Positions 48,020 to 56,960 of a stretch of DNA of 64,000 bases are shown one piece after another (position 1 is the stretch's first letter; every line of letters starts with the position of its first letter). Both the position numbers and the translations under genes were made by a program. The DNA is from Marixanthotalea marina (GTDB lineage: Bacteria; Bacteroidota; Bacteroidia; Flavobacteriales; Flavobacteriaceae): positions 62,001 through 126,000 of the forward strand of contig JAHLEH010000005.1 of assembly GCA_018883545.1 (NCBI GenBank), given 5' to 3'. The notes beneath the pieces were generated by a model. The model searched no databases and was not told the DNA's origin. It was given only the letters and a program-made list of their open reading frames with translations.

Positions 48020-49234
48020 TTAATCGTTGTCAAAACCTAATTGTACCAACAGTCGACGGATTTCTTTTTTATCCTTATTGATTTGCACAATCTTTTTAGG
48101 GTCAATTCCCATAAGTACCAATTCTGATTTGATTGATTTAAAAGCAGATGAATTGATTGTAGCAATAATTAAAAAGTCAAACTCAGTATTGGAAATAGAG
48201 CTAATAGGCTTAACAAAATTACCACCAATATTCAGTTCTTGAAAATCAATATCTATCCATTTGACAATTTGAAAAAAGTTGCTTTTGCTATTTGATGATA
48301 AAATATGCTGGCCAAAAGAACCTGAACTATAAACAATAATTTTGGAATTTTTTTTTGTTTTTAAAAAAGGGTTAAAAATAATATTTCCAGATGCATCATG
48401 GATTAACCCTCCTGATCTAACCAATATTAAGGAGTAAAGATAATACAGTATCTGCGTATTTAAGTTATCCTTATCAAGGAAAGGACTTAACTTCATTTCT
48501 AGAAATTTCTTTAACAGTCCCAATCTATAAAACTCAATTGTTGTTTTTTTAATGGATTTTAGGATGGAATCATGCCGTTGCCTATAGTAATAAAGCGGTA
48601 TTCTACTTATTGTGAGTTTTTTTGAAATTGATAGATACGTATATGTGATGGCTGCATCTTCTCCCATTACAATTTCTCCTGGAACTTCAAATAAAATTTC
48701 ATTAAGCAATTCCCTTTTGAACAATTTGCTCCACACATATGTAGCTATTTCGTGTTCACAAAAATTACCATTATACATGGCTTTCGGAAGTATTGAATCT
48801 TTGATTTCTTTTTCCTCAAAAACACCAGCATATGAAGGCTTTATGGTTTCAATTTTTCCATCGAACTCTCTGAAATGTCCTGTCACAACGAGGTCGGAAT
48901 TATTAACTTCAGCAAGATTAAATAAAATGTCGAGATAAAACTTATCTACCCAATCATCACCATCAATGTAAGCAATATACTTTCCTTTGGCCTTCCTAAG
49001 CCCTGCTTTTCTGCCACTTAAAAGTTGTCCGTGTTCTTTGTGGATTACTTTAATTCGGTTGTCTTTACGTGCATATTCGTCACAAATTAGAGGGCAATTG
49101 TCAGGGCTTCCATTGTCGACCAAAATCAGTTCAAAGTCAGTGAAAGATTGGTCTAAAATGCTGTCAATGCATTTAGGAAGATATGCTTCTATCATATATA
49201 TGGGCACAATAACACTGATGCTAACTTCACTCAT
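48020..49234 (-). CDS. GT2 glycosyltransferase with C-terminal Rossmann-like domain
   Basis: About 404 residues from the ATG at 49234 (MSEVSISVIVPIYMIEAYL); a TTG 12 nt upstream is less likely. Residues 1-230 are a GT-A domain with VDNGSPDNCPLICDEY and the DxD region AYIDGDDWV. From about 310, SKIIVYSSGSFGQHILSSN and later FLIIATINSSAFKSIKSEL look like a small nucleotide-binding domain, which is not typical for GT2. It follows the SMP-30 gene by 8 nt in a minus-strand cluster. Confidence 0.88.
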   Translation of the reverse strand: MSEVSISVIVPIYMIEAYLPKCIDSILDQSFTDFELILVDNGSPDNCPLICDEYARKDNRIKVIHKEHGQLLSGRKAGLRKAKGKYIAYIDGDDWVDKFYLDILFNLAEVNNSDLVVTGHFREFDGKIETIKPSYAGVFEEKEIKDSILPKAMYNGNFCEHEIATYVWSKLFKRELLNEILFEVPGEIVMGEDAAITYTYLSISKKLTISRIPLYYYRQRHDSILKSIKKTTIEFYRLGLLKKFLEMKLSPFLDKDNLNTQILYYLYSLILVRSGGLIHDASGNIIFNPFLKTKKNSKIIVYSSGSFGQHILSSNSKSNFFQIVKWIDIDFQELNIGGNFVKPISSISNTEFDFLIIATINSSAFKSIKSELVLMGIDPKKIVQINKDKKEIRRLLVQLGFDND

Positions 49235-49242
49235 AATTATAG

Positions 49243-50055
49243 TCAATTTAATTCAACATAAAAAAGTCCGCCTCCATAGATATCATCTTTATCAGAAGAC
49301 TTTGCTGTTGTTATATATAGGTTTAAATAATTGTCAATACAGCAGGAAGTCACATTTAGGCATGGCAATTGTCGCTCATCTAATTTTCGACCATTTTCAG
49401 GATTCCAACGAGATACGCATCCTCCTCCCCATTCTGCAATCCATAACATGCCCTTATTATCCATACACATACCATCGGGGCTTCCCTCTCTATTAAACTC
49501 TATCACGTAAGACTCAAATGATACATCCCCCGTTTCCGTATCATAGGCATATTTGGCCACTTTCTTGGTGGGCGTGTCGATAAAATAAAGACTGAGGCCA
49601 TCTTGTGAAAATGCTAACCCGTTTGATATGGTAGTGTCTTTGATTATAACCTTGTATTTTCCTTCTGAATATGAAAAAACCTTTCCTATGTTATTTTTCA
49701 CCTCAGGATAACCCATCGTTCCAATAATAAACCTTCCTTTGGGATCTTTGATTCCATCGTTATATCTGACGGAATTTGCTATATCAATTTGAAAGGAAAA
49801 CTTCTTTTGCAATGTATTGAAATCTACTTCAAAAAAACCGCTCTTAGAGGCAACCATGATTCTTTTCCTATCCAACAAGAAAACACAACTTACAGGAGAA
49901 TCTAATTTTACACTCAAAATTTCTTTAGTAGATGGATTGTAACAAAAGACCAAGCAATCCAAAATAGATACAAAATAAAGTAGATTTTCCTTGTGATCAA
50001 AAACAGGCCCCTCTAAAAGTTCCGAATTACATTGAAAAATAAGAGATGGATTCAT
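49243..50055 (-). CDS. SMP-30/gluconolactonase/LRE family protein
   Basis: A 270-residue six-bladed beta-propeller of the SMP-30 family. It has the N-terminal EGPVFDHKENLLYFVSI motif with its metal ligand Glu, NGLAFSQDGLSLYFIDT and GSPDGMCMDNKGMLWIAEW with its conserved Asn/Asp ligands. Family members hydrolyse sugar lactones. In the island it may open an aldonolactone made by one of the SDR enzymes. No signal peptide is seen. Confidence 0.9.
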   Translation of the reverse strand: MNPSLIFQCNSELLEGPVFDHKENLLYFVSILDCLVFCYNPSTKEILSVKLDSPVSCVFLLDRKRIMVASKSGFFEVDFNTLQKKFSFQIDIANSVRYNDGIKDPKGRFIIGTMGYPEVKNNIGKVFSYSEGKYKVIIKDTTISNGLAFSQDGLSLYFIDTPTKKVAKYAYDTETGDVSFESYVIEFNREGSPDGMCMDNKGMLWIAEWGGGCVSRWNPENGRKLDERQLPCLNVTSCCIDNYLNLYITTAKSSDKDDIYGGGLFYVELN

Positions 50056-50068
50056 AAATGGCTATTCG

Positions 50069-50815
50069 TTAAATGTAATGTCCTCCAGTAATTCTTAGTA
50101 AAGAACCCGTTGTCATGGCCGATTCATCAGAAATAAGATACATAACAGCCGGTACAGGATCCAAACGATTTAAAATACGCCCCATGGGAATAATATTGGT
50201 TGCCTCATTTTTCAATTCTTCCTCACTTATTCCCTCTTTTGCTCTTAATTCGAGTTCCCCTTCAGTATTAGTCCAACCCATTACCAAATAATTTGATCTA
50301 ATTCCATACTGCGCATAATGATGAGCTATATGATTTGATAAAGTATAAAGAGCACTTTTAGTAAGCGCATATGAAGCTCTATCAAAATGACCATAATCCA
50401 TATGAGGGGATCCAAAAAAAATGATTGAACCTTCTTTAGATTTCATCATGGATTTTAATACATGTTTTATCAAAAAAAATGCTGCCTTAAGATTAATATT
50501 AAAAACACTGTCGTAAATATCCTCTTCTGTTTCAATGATAGATGAAACAGGTGCTATTCCCGCATATAAGACCAATGCATCGATCTTCCCAAATTTTTTT
50601 ATTGTCTGTTTGTAATAGTTTTCAATTTCCTGGATATTATTCAAGTCAATCTTATGAAAATAGAGTTTATTTTCTAATTGTAAAGATTGTATGATTTTAT
50701 GACCCTCATCAAGGTTTCTGCCACAAAAAGATACATTGTAACCTTTATTTAAGCAGGATTTTAGTATCTCTTTACCAACACCCTTGACCCCACCTAAAAT
50801 CATTACTGTTTTCAT
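50069..50815 (-). CDS. SDR oxidoreductase
   Basis: A 248-residue classical SDR with GGVKGVGKEILKS (8-20), LYAGIAPVSS, catalytic Ser in IIFFGSPHMD and Tyr/Lys in SYALTKSALYTLS. It is divergent from FabG and lies 13 nt upstream of the SMP-30 gene in the same operon, so may produce a lactone substrate for it. The substrate is unknown. Confidence 0.85.
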   Translation of the reverse strand: MKTVMILGGVKGVGKEILKSCLNKGYNVSFCGRNLDEGHKIIQSLQLENKLYFHKIDLNNIQEIENYYKQTIKKFGKIDALVLYAGIAPVSSIIETEEDIYDSVFNINLKAAFFLIKHVLKSMMKSKEGSIIFFGSPHMDYGHFDRASYALTKSALYTLSNHIAHHYAQYGIRSNYLVMGWTNTEGELELRAKEGISEEELKNEATNIIPMGRILNRLDPVPAVMYLISDESAMTTGSLLRITGGHYI

Positions 50816-51140
50816 AGATGTGTGATTTTCTAAATTTAAATTGTACTGCTACCAAATCTAATTATTTATTACTAGGTTCAAAGTATTTTTCTATATAATT
50901 AAAATAATACCGTTAAAGGTAATAACTAGGTTTAATAATATCTTTGATTTAGACAAATAGAACTTGGTCATTTTTTAATCTTTATTGTATCAGATTTAAT
51001 ATTAATAACATGTTGCTATACTAAAAAATCACACCCCTTTAGGATAACTTTTTCCTAGTCAAAAATGTTTTAAAAGCCAACGAACCCAACCTTTAGGATT
51101 TTTTATGCCTCATACAGAATTTTGAACAATTAAATCTACA
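50816..51140. other. 325-nt intergenic region with a decayed coding fragment
   Basis: It lies between two minus-strand genes. On the minus strand 51059-51106 reads IKNPKGWVRWLLKHF then stop, a plausible glycosyltransferase-like C-terminus with a stop just upstream, possibly a pseudogene remnant. No clear promoter element was found. Confidence 0.4.
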
Positions 51141-51749
51141 TTAATCAGTATTTCCTTTCCAACGACTAAACGAATCGAATTCAATGGAGGACATTTCCTC
51201 TCGATTGAATATTTTTTGAATGGTTTTTAATAAGATTCTTAAATCAGTTTTGAAGCTTAAGTGATCAACATACCAAACGTCAAGAGCAAATCTTTCATCC
51301 CAAGATAAGGCAGTGCGACCATTTACTTGAGCCCATCCAGTAATACCAGGCTTCACCATATGTCTTCTTGCTTGTTCTTTATTATATAATGGGAGATATT
51401 CAATTAATAAAGGTCTTGGCCCTATGAGAGACATATCTCCTTTCAAAACATTGACCAATTGCAATAACTCATCCAAGGAAGTTTTTCTAATTATTGCACC
51501 AATCTTTGTAATGCGCTGTACTTGATTTATTAATTCACTTTCATTATTTTTCGGGTCTTTCATAGTTTTGAACTTTATGATAGTGAATGTTTTTGCATTC
51601 TTCCCGGGTCTTTTTTGGAAGAAGAATGGTTTTCCCTTATTGGCAAAAAGCAACAAAATTATTAATGTAACAATTAACGGAGATAATAAAATTAACCCAA
51701 TAAGTGATATCAAAAAGTCTAAAATTCTCTTAAAAAAAAATTTGTACAT
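51141..51749 (-). CDS. Small phosphoglycosyl transferase (PglC-like)
   Basis: A 202-residue monotopic phosphoglycosyl transferase: re-entrant helix (LISLIGLILLSPLIVTLIIL), KRPGKNAKTFTIIKFKTM, DELLQL, GPRPLL and KPGITGWAQVNGR. It starts repeat-unit synthesis on undecaprenyl phosphate. It is about as long as PglC, which uses UDP-diNAcBac, consistent with the PglF/PglE-like pair upstream. Its 141-nt leader contains interlocked inverted repeats. Confidence 0.92.
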   Translation of the reverse strand: MYKFFFKRILDFLISLIGLILLSPLIVTLIILLLFANKGKPFFFQKRPGKNAKTFTIIKFKTMKDPKNNESELINQVQRITKIGAIIRKTSLDELLQLVNVLKGDMSLIGPRPLLIEYLPLYNKEQARRHMVKPGITGWAQVNGRTALSWDERFALDVWYVDHLSFKTDLRILLKTIQKIFNREEMSSIEFDSFSRWKGNTD

Positions 51750-51807
51750 GACACAAATTAATCATTTTAGTAATCTGTCTATTCAGAACTTTCATTTTTT
51801 TAGTTAT

Positions 51808-51868
51808 AAAGCCTAACAGTTTATTTTAGCAAGACTTCAAAGCCTTATGTTAGGTTTTAATCTTGCTA
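51808..51868 (-). repeat. Interlocked inverted repeats in a 5' leader
   Basis: Two inverted repeats overlap in A-B-A'-B' order: CCTAACA (51812-51818) with TGTTAGG (51848-51854), and TAGCAAGA (51827-51834) with TCTTGCTA (51861-51868). They could form alternative hairpins or a pseudoknot in the leader of the minus-strand phosphoglycosyl transferase gene. The pairing is also possible on the plus strand, where one end extends by further pairs. Confidence 0.45.
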
Positions 51869-51890
51869 GAAAATTATTTAAAAAAGCAGT

Positions 51891-52382
51891 CTAAGGAAAC
51901 TGATGAAATTTCTTATATCTATCTGGAACCGGAAATTCTGGTGTAACACTGTGCCAAAACATGTTGATAATCCACCACCTGCCTTGGTAATTGGCCAATT
52001 GGATACTTTTAACATCTTGTTTGTATGGTTTATTGTTTGCCATATCTTCCTTGCTATGGAAAGCTTCACAATGACTAAATGCATGACCAATGTTTGCATA
52101 TGTTTCTACAACCCTACCTAATTCTCTTTCGTAAAAAGCAGTTTCTCGTGTGTTATCAAACCAATACCCAATACGTTCAATGTAATCATTTGGGTGTATC
52201 CATTGAGGCCTAAAGTTCCGATTTATATCCATCTCATAACCAATTTTGTAGGCTTGAGGATGAAACAAAAACCTAAAGAAATCCCAATTTCTTTTTTCTC
52301 CAGATTCACCACCTAGGCAAGCGTAAAATGCCGTTATTAAATCGTCTATAGTTTGCACACTTTTCAAATATTCATTTTCCAT
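51891..52382 (-). CDS. Hypothetical protein, NTF2/SnoaL-like fold suspected
   Basis: A 163-residue cytosolic protein: a helical N-terminus (LITAFYACLGGESGEKRNWD), several aromatic strands, and NYQGRWWIINMFWHSVTPE near the end, as in NTF2-like proteins with a Trp-rich strand. No catalytic residues can be fixed. It lies between two PglC-like genes; unclear whether it belongs to the polysaccharide system. Confidence 0.65.
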   Translation of the reverse strand: MENEYLKSVQTIDDLITAFYACLGGESGEKRNWDFFRFLFHPQAYKIGYEMDINRNFRPQWIHPNDYIERIGYWFDNTRETAFYERELGRVVETYANIGHAFSHCEAFHSKEDMANNKPYKQDVKSIQLANYQGRWWIINMFWHSVTPEFPVPDRYKKFHQFP

Positions 52383-52923
52383 TTAAATTTGTTATTTCTA
52401 TTAAAGTTATATTTAAATCAGTTAAATATATTTTAGTATGAATTTGAACAACTGAAGAATCGAATTTAGGAATATTATTTTAAAAGCTCTAGTTCCACAA
52501 GTTCATATTCGATGTATAGCCCCTTTATCGGATACGTAGCAATTTTTCTTTTTTTATATAAAATTGCTTGACTTCCTATGAGCACAGGACATGTTCAAAT
52601 TGAAACAAAATACTATTATAATGTAATAAAGGTATCATATTAAGCCATGCACCTCAAAATGATGCAATTAGTGGAAAGAAGGTTTTGCTTTTTTGGGAGG
52701 CTGAATTACCAAGGTAAACCACATAAAAGATTACCAGCCCCAATTTGGGCAAGACTTTATATAGCTCTTGTTAACTGCTGACAAATTAGAAAAAGCTGGG
52801 GATTGCCAAATAGTTATTACTTATCCTATAAATTTAGATTTTTGTCGTCTAAATTGGTAGCGAATAAATTAATTGTTTTAATTTGTGTAAAAAAGACGAA
52901 TTTATTATCAAACCCATTAACTG
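52383..52923. other. 541-nt divergent intergenic region with a short frame
   Basis: It lies between the NTF2-like gene (minus) and the next PglC-like gene (plus). A 44-codon frame at 52647-52781 on the plus strand (MHLKMMQLVERRF... ending ARLYIALVNC) has no recognised family and no clear start signal; it may be a remnant or chance. No hairpin or perfect -7 element seen. Confidence 0.4.
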
Positions 52924-53571
52924 ATGTCCTACAATTTATACGCTACTTATTTAAAACGTTTTTTTGATCTTACTGCTTCTGTTCTTGGCTTTTTAGTATT
53001 GTCACCAATATTCATCCTCTTGGTAATAATTCTCTGGATTGATTTTAAGGGTTCTCCCTTTTTTTTACAAGAACGCCCAGGCAAAGACGAAAAAATTTTT
53101 AAGATTATTAAGTTCAAAAGTATGAACGATAAAAAGGATGTCAATGGTAATTTGCTTTCTAATAGGGCTCGCACTACAAAGTTGGGTACAATAATCAGAA
53201 AGTATTCTTTGGACGAAATCCCACAATTGATTAATGTCATTAAAGGAGACATGAGTCTTATAGGCCCCAGGCCTCTTGTCGTTCTTTACCTGCCATATTA
53301 CAATAAAACTGAAAGAAAAAGGCATTCTGTTAGACCTGGTATAACAGGGCTTGCACAAGTAAAGGGTCGCAACAGCTTAGTATGGGAAGATCGATTTGCC
53401 ATGGATGTACAGTATGTTGAAAACTTGAGCTTTACACTCGACTCAAAAATCCTTTACTGGACCATGCTGAAAATGTTGTCAAAATCTGAAGTTGCGATTG
53501 ATCAGGACGAATACCTAGACTGGTTCAATATTTACCGCCAAAAACAGTGGGCAGCTGATAAAACTTCTTAA
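52924..53571 (+). CDS. Small phosphoglycosyl transferase (PglC-like)
   Basis: A 215-residue enzyme of the same family as those at 17540 and 51141. It has the re-entrant helix (LGFLVLSPIFILLVIILW), ERPGKDEKIFKIIKFKSM, DEIPQL and GPRPLVV. It is clearly the closest relative of the 51141 enzyme (shared RPGITGLAQVKGRNSL-like segment). It heads the plus-strand run that leads into the FemAB-like genes, 108 nt before the next start. Confidence 0.92.
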   Translation: MSYNLYATYLKRFFDLTASVLGFLVLSPIFILLVIILWIDFKGSPFFLQERPGKDEKIFKIIKFKSMNDKKDVNGNLLSNRARTTKLGTIIRKYSLDEIPQLINVIKGDMSLIGPRPLVVLYLPYYNKTERKRHSVRPGITGLAQVKGRNSLVWEDRFAMDVQYVENLSFTLDSKILYWTMLKMLSKSEVAIDQDEYLDWFNIYRQKQWAADKTS

Positions 53572-53679
53572 ATGTTTGTGAATGATTAAAACCAAATCAT
53601 TGTCACATTTGGAAAGTCACGGAAGAATCGTTTAGTTCTTAATACATATTATAGAATATATAATTTAAGAAAAAATATC

Positions 53680-54732
53680 TTGAGTATAGAAATAATTAAA
53701 TCAAAGATTGAATGGGAAAATTTCCTAAAGGAAGTTGAAAATTATGATTTTTACCATACTTACGATTACAATTTATTATCTAAATCAGATAATGAAACAC
53801 CAATCTTATTAAAATATAAAGAAAATGATGTTTTAATAGGAATTCCTTTATTACTTAGAAATATTCCTAATACAAAATATAAAGACGCCACATGTGTTTA
53901 TGGATATTCAGGCCCAATTAGTAAAAATGTCCCTGATGGGTTTGATAATAGCCATTTTAAAAAAGTATTATTCAACTATTTAAATGAAAAAAATATAATA
54001 TCTGTTTTTTCAAGATTAAATCCATTTATAAAAAATCAACACTTAATATTAAATAACATAGGCCTTTTAACAAATAAAGGACAGGTTGTTAATATTAATC
54101 TTCTATTGGGCTTAGAAAAACAAGAAGCACAAATTAATAAAAGACTTAAAACGTATATTAATGCTTCTAGACGAAGTTGTTCTGTACGTAAGGCTTCAAC
54201 AAAAATTGACATCCAAGAATTCAGGAACATGTATTATGAAAATATGGATCGAGTTAATGCCAAAAAAAATTATTATTTCAAAGAAGGTTATTTTTATGAC
54301 ATGTTTAATTCCAAAGCATTTCAATCAGAAATCTTATTAGCTATCGATAATGAATCAGGAACTATAATTTCGGGGTGTCAATTCATTACTACAAATGGCA
54401 TTGTGCAATATCACTTATCTGGAACTAAAAATAATTATTTACACTTAAATGCCACTAAGCTACTAATTGATGAAATGCGCATTTTGGCAACTCAAAGGGG
54501 AAACAAATATTTTAATTTAGGAGGCGGTTTGGGTGGCAGAGATGACGACTCTCTTTTTCATTTTAAATCATTATTTTCAAAAGATTTTAAAAATTTTGAT
54601 TTATGGAAACTCATTGTCAACCAAAAAGTTTATGATGAGTTAGTATCCCAAAAAGGCATCCTTAATAAATCTGATTATTTTCCATTATATAGATTATTTG
54701 ATGATTTAAATGTAAAATTTGAGAAAAATTAA
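53680..54732 (+). CDS. FemAB/GNAT-like acyltransferase
   Basis: A 350-residue protein of the FemAB/GNAT (Acetyltransf_6-type) fold: YDFYHTYDYNLLSKS near the N-terminus, KRLKTYINASRRSCSVRKAS near 150 and GNKYFNLGGGLGGRDDDS near 275. This family includes peptidoglycan-bridge aminoacyltransferases and polysaccharide acyltransferases. Start is TTG (MSIEIIKS); no ATG is better placed. It is 3 nt from the next paralog-like gene. It differs from the other three FemAB-like genes in lacking their C-terminal extension. Confidence 0.8.
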   Translation: MSIEIIKSKIEWENFLKEVENYDFYHTYDYNLLSKSDNETPILLKYKENDVLIGIPLLLRNIPNTKYKDATCVYGYSGPISKNVPDGFDNSHFKKVLFNYLNEKNIISVFSRLNPFIKNQHLILNNIGLLTNKGQVVNINLLLGLEKQEAQINKRLKTYINASRRSCSVRKASTKIDIQEFRNMYYENMDRVNAKKNYYFKEGYFYDMFNSKAFQSEILLAIDNESGTIISGCQFITTNGIVQYHLSGTKNNYLHLNATKLLIDEMRILATQRGNKYFNLGGGLGGRDDDSLFHFKSLFSKDFKNFDLWKLIVNQKVYDELVSQKGILNKSDYFPLYRLFDDLNVKFEKN

Positions 54733-54735
54733 ACA

Positions 54736-55962
54736 ATGTTGAATGCCCCATTTACTTCTAAAACATTCATTGATATATGGAAGAAACATTTTATCCCTAA
54801 TAAATTAATAAAAAAGTTTCAATTTATTGAGGGGATGAGTTTTTACAAAATAAACTTCTTTCCCATTTATTTTAATATTGGTAAGAATCATACTAAGGGC
54901 AGTTACTATGAAGTAAACGACCAGAATGACTACAAAGGCAAAGTTTTTGTTGTATATGATGTTCCAGCATATTTTAATGTTAATAACGCTTCAAAACCCA
55001 ACGGCTTAAGCTTATTGGAATCTACCCAATACCCTGGTTTTCTTATAGAACTTGATAAATTTAAAAATGTAGAAGACTATTTACAATCCACATTTGGAAG
55101 AAATAGCAGGATGAAAATGAGGAAATATTCTAACCGATTAGATACTTGCTTTGACATTTCTACAAAAATGTTTTTTGGAACTATTGACGAAAAGGAATAT
55201 GACTTGATTTTTGAATATTTCATGATGCTATTAAATCGTAGGTTTAGCGACAAACAGATTTCCAATAATAACATGCACCCATCTGAATGGAACTTTTACA
55301 AAGAGGTTGCATACCCTTTAATAATAGAGAAAAAAGCATCCCTTTTTGTTGTATTCGATAATAAAACACCAATTGCCATTACTTATAATTACCATATCGA
55401 TGACATTGTTATTGATGCCATTACTGTTTTTGATATTAATTACGTTAAGTTTAATTTGGGTTATTTAAATAATTTAAAGCTTATTGAATGGTGTTTTGAA
55501 AATAATATTAAAAAATTAGATTTTTCTAAAGGATATTTTGATTATAAGAAGCGATTATGTTCAAAAGAATATGATTTTAATTATCATATTTTATACGATT
55601 CAAACTCTATAAAGGCAAAAATCATCGCTTATTTTGCATATACTTTTTATGAATTTAAATCATATTTAAGAAAAAAAGAAATTAATACTAAATTGCATAA
55701 AATCACTTTTTTATTGAATAACAAAAAAACAGAAAAAGTAGATTATGAAATTGTTACACTAGATGTGTTGCCAGACACAAATAGCCTTACTGAATTATAT
55801 TTGGATTCTAAAACAAATTCGCCTTTAAACAAAATTGTTAACGATTTTTTATATGGAATATCAAAACATAGAAGTGAAATAAAAATATATAGTGTTGATA
55901 ATCAAAATAATTTATTCATAATTTCAAGTGAATTTTTAACTCAAAAGGTACTGTTAAAATAG
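54736..55962 (+). CDS. FemAB/GNAT-like acyltransferase, paralog A
   Basis: A 408-residue protein. Its core YPGFLIELDKFKNVEDYL, FGRNSRMKMRK and CFDISTKMFFG match the paralogs at 56961 and 58176. The acetyltransferase-like part ends near 300, with the motif LDFSKGYFDYKKRLCSKEYD, and a C-terminal extension of about 100 residues ends DFLYGISKHRSEIKIYSVD. Predicted cytosolic, transferring an acyl or aminoacyl group to a sugar or lipid-linked glycan. The donor is unknown. The SGNH gene follows after 8 nt. Confidence 0.8.
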   Translation: MLNAPFTSKTFIDIWKKHFIPNKLIKKFQFIEGMSFYKINFFPIYFNIGKNHTKGSYYEVNDQNDYKGKVFVVYDVPAYFNVNNASKPNGLSLLESTQYPGFLIELDKFKNVEDYLQSTFGRNSRMKMRKYSNRLDTCFDISTKMFFGTIDEKEYDLIFEYFMMLLNRRFSDKQISNNNMHPSEWNFYKEVAYPLIIEKKASLFVVFDNKTPIAITYNYHIDDIVIDAITVFDINYVKFNLGYLNNLKLIEWCFENNIKKLDFSKGYFDYKKRLCSKEYDFNYHILYDSNSIKAKIIAYFAYTFYEFKSYLRKKEINTKLHKITFLLNNKKTEKVDYEIVTLDVLPDTNSLTELYLDSKTNSPLNKIVNDFLYGISKHRSEIKIYSVDNQNNLFIISSEFLTQKVLLK

Positions 55963-55970
55963 TATTAACT

Positions 55971-56927
55971 ATGAAAAAACTCTTTTTAAAAACGTCTCTT
56001 TACGCTTTCCTCATTTTAATTAGTTTAGAACTATTAGTAAGAGTATTTCATTTATATACTGAGGTTCCTGTTAGATATATTGATAGTAAAGGTGTTGAAA
56101 AAAGTTTACCCAACCAAACAGGTTTCGCAGTGACCGGAAATAGAAGACAGAATTTTTCAGAATACCATATTAACAATTCAGGTTTTAATTCATATAGAGA
56201 ATTTAGTCCCACAAAGGATCATGTTGAAATTGCTATTATTGGTGATTCATTTATAGAAGGCATGCATCAAAATTATTATAATTCGATTGGAAAAAAACTT
56301 GAAAATAAATTAAATAATGTAGAGGTTTACGAATATGGATATGCTGGCTATAACCTTGCAAATCAGCTGTACTTGATTAGTGCATATAAAGAAAAATTTG
56401 ACCTTATTGATCATGTTGTCATCTATCTAAAATATGAAAACGATTTACAAAACGGCATATACAAGCCAAATTATGATAGAATTGCATTACTTAAATCGCC
56501 ATTATTCAAAATAAGGGATGAATTTAAATTACTTTCTTATGCTTCAAACAATGGTATTTTAGACCCCATAAAAAATGTTGTTATAAAAATAATGAATAGC
56601 AATAAAAAGGCAAAAGATGAAGAATCAACCGAAAATAATCATCAAAATGAAGATTTAGTAGCCCTTGAGAATTTCAAAAATTTAGTTAAGGCATACGGTT
56701 TTGATAAACAAAAAATATCTTTTCTTCTTAATTCCAAAACAACTAGCCCAACTTTTTTAAATTATTGTAAATCAAATGGGTATAAAATCATTGATTTTGC
56801 TGAAGCGTTTGAAAAAGCAAAAAAACCGACTACCCTAATTTATGATATGCACTGGAATAATTATGGTAGGGAGTTAATTGCTACAGTAATTGCAGATTAT
56901 TTTAAAAAGAATTATTCGATCAAGTAA
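55971..56927 (+). CDS. SGNH/GDSL-like hydrolase family protein, AlgX/AlgJ-like role possible
   Basis: A 318-residue protein with an N-terminal membrane anchor (LFLKTSLYAFLILISLELLV). The SGNH-type GDSFIEG motif (near 85) carries the nucleophile Ser, and the C-terminal DMHWNNYGREL carries the Asp and His of the triad. A periplasmic location is likely. With an MBOAT protein encoded nearby, it may act as a polysaccharide O-acetyltransferase or deacetylase, as AlgJ/AlgX or DltD do. Sits between two FemAB-like genes. Confidence 0.85.
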   Translation: MKKLFLKTSLYAFLILISLELLVRVFHLYTEVPVRYIDSKGVEKSLPNQTGFAVTGNRRQNFSEYHINNSGFNSYREFSPTKDHVEIAIIGDSFIEGMHQNYYNSIGKKLENKLNNVEVYEYGYAGYNLANQLYLISAYKEKFDLIDHVVIYLKYENDLQNGIYKPNYDRIALLKSPLFKIRDEFKLLSYASNNGILDPIKNVVIKIMNSNKKAKDEESTENNHQNEDLVALENFKNLVKAYGFDKQKISFLLNSKTTSPTFLNYCKSNGYKIIDFAEAFEKAKKPTTLIYDMHWNNYGRELIATVIADYFKKNYSIK

Positions 56928-56960
56928 TTTCTTTAATTAATCACACATTAATAAACATCC

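Noticed and set aside
52647-52781. 44-codon frame in the gap before the 52924 gene
   Set aside because: No recognised family and no clear start signal; too short to call as a gene, noted in the gap entry only.
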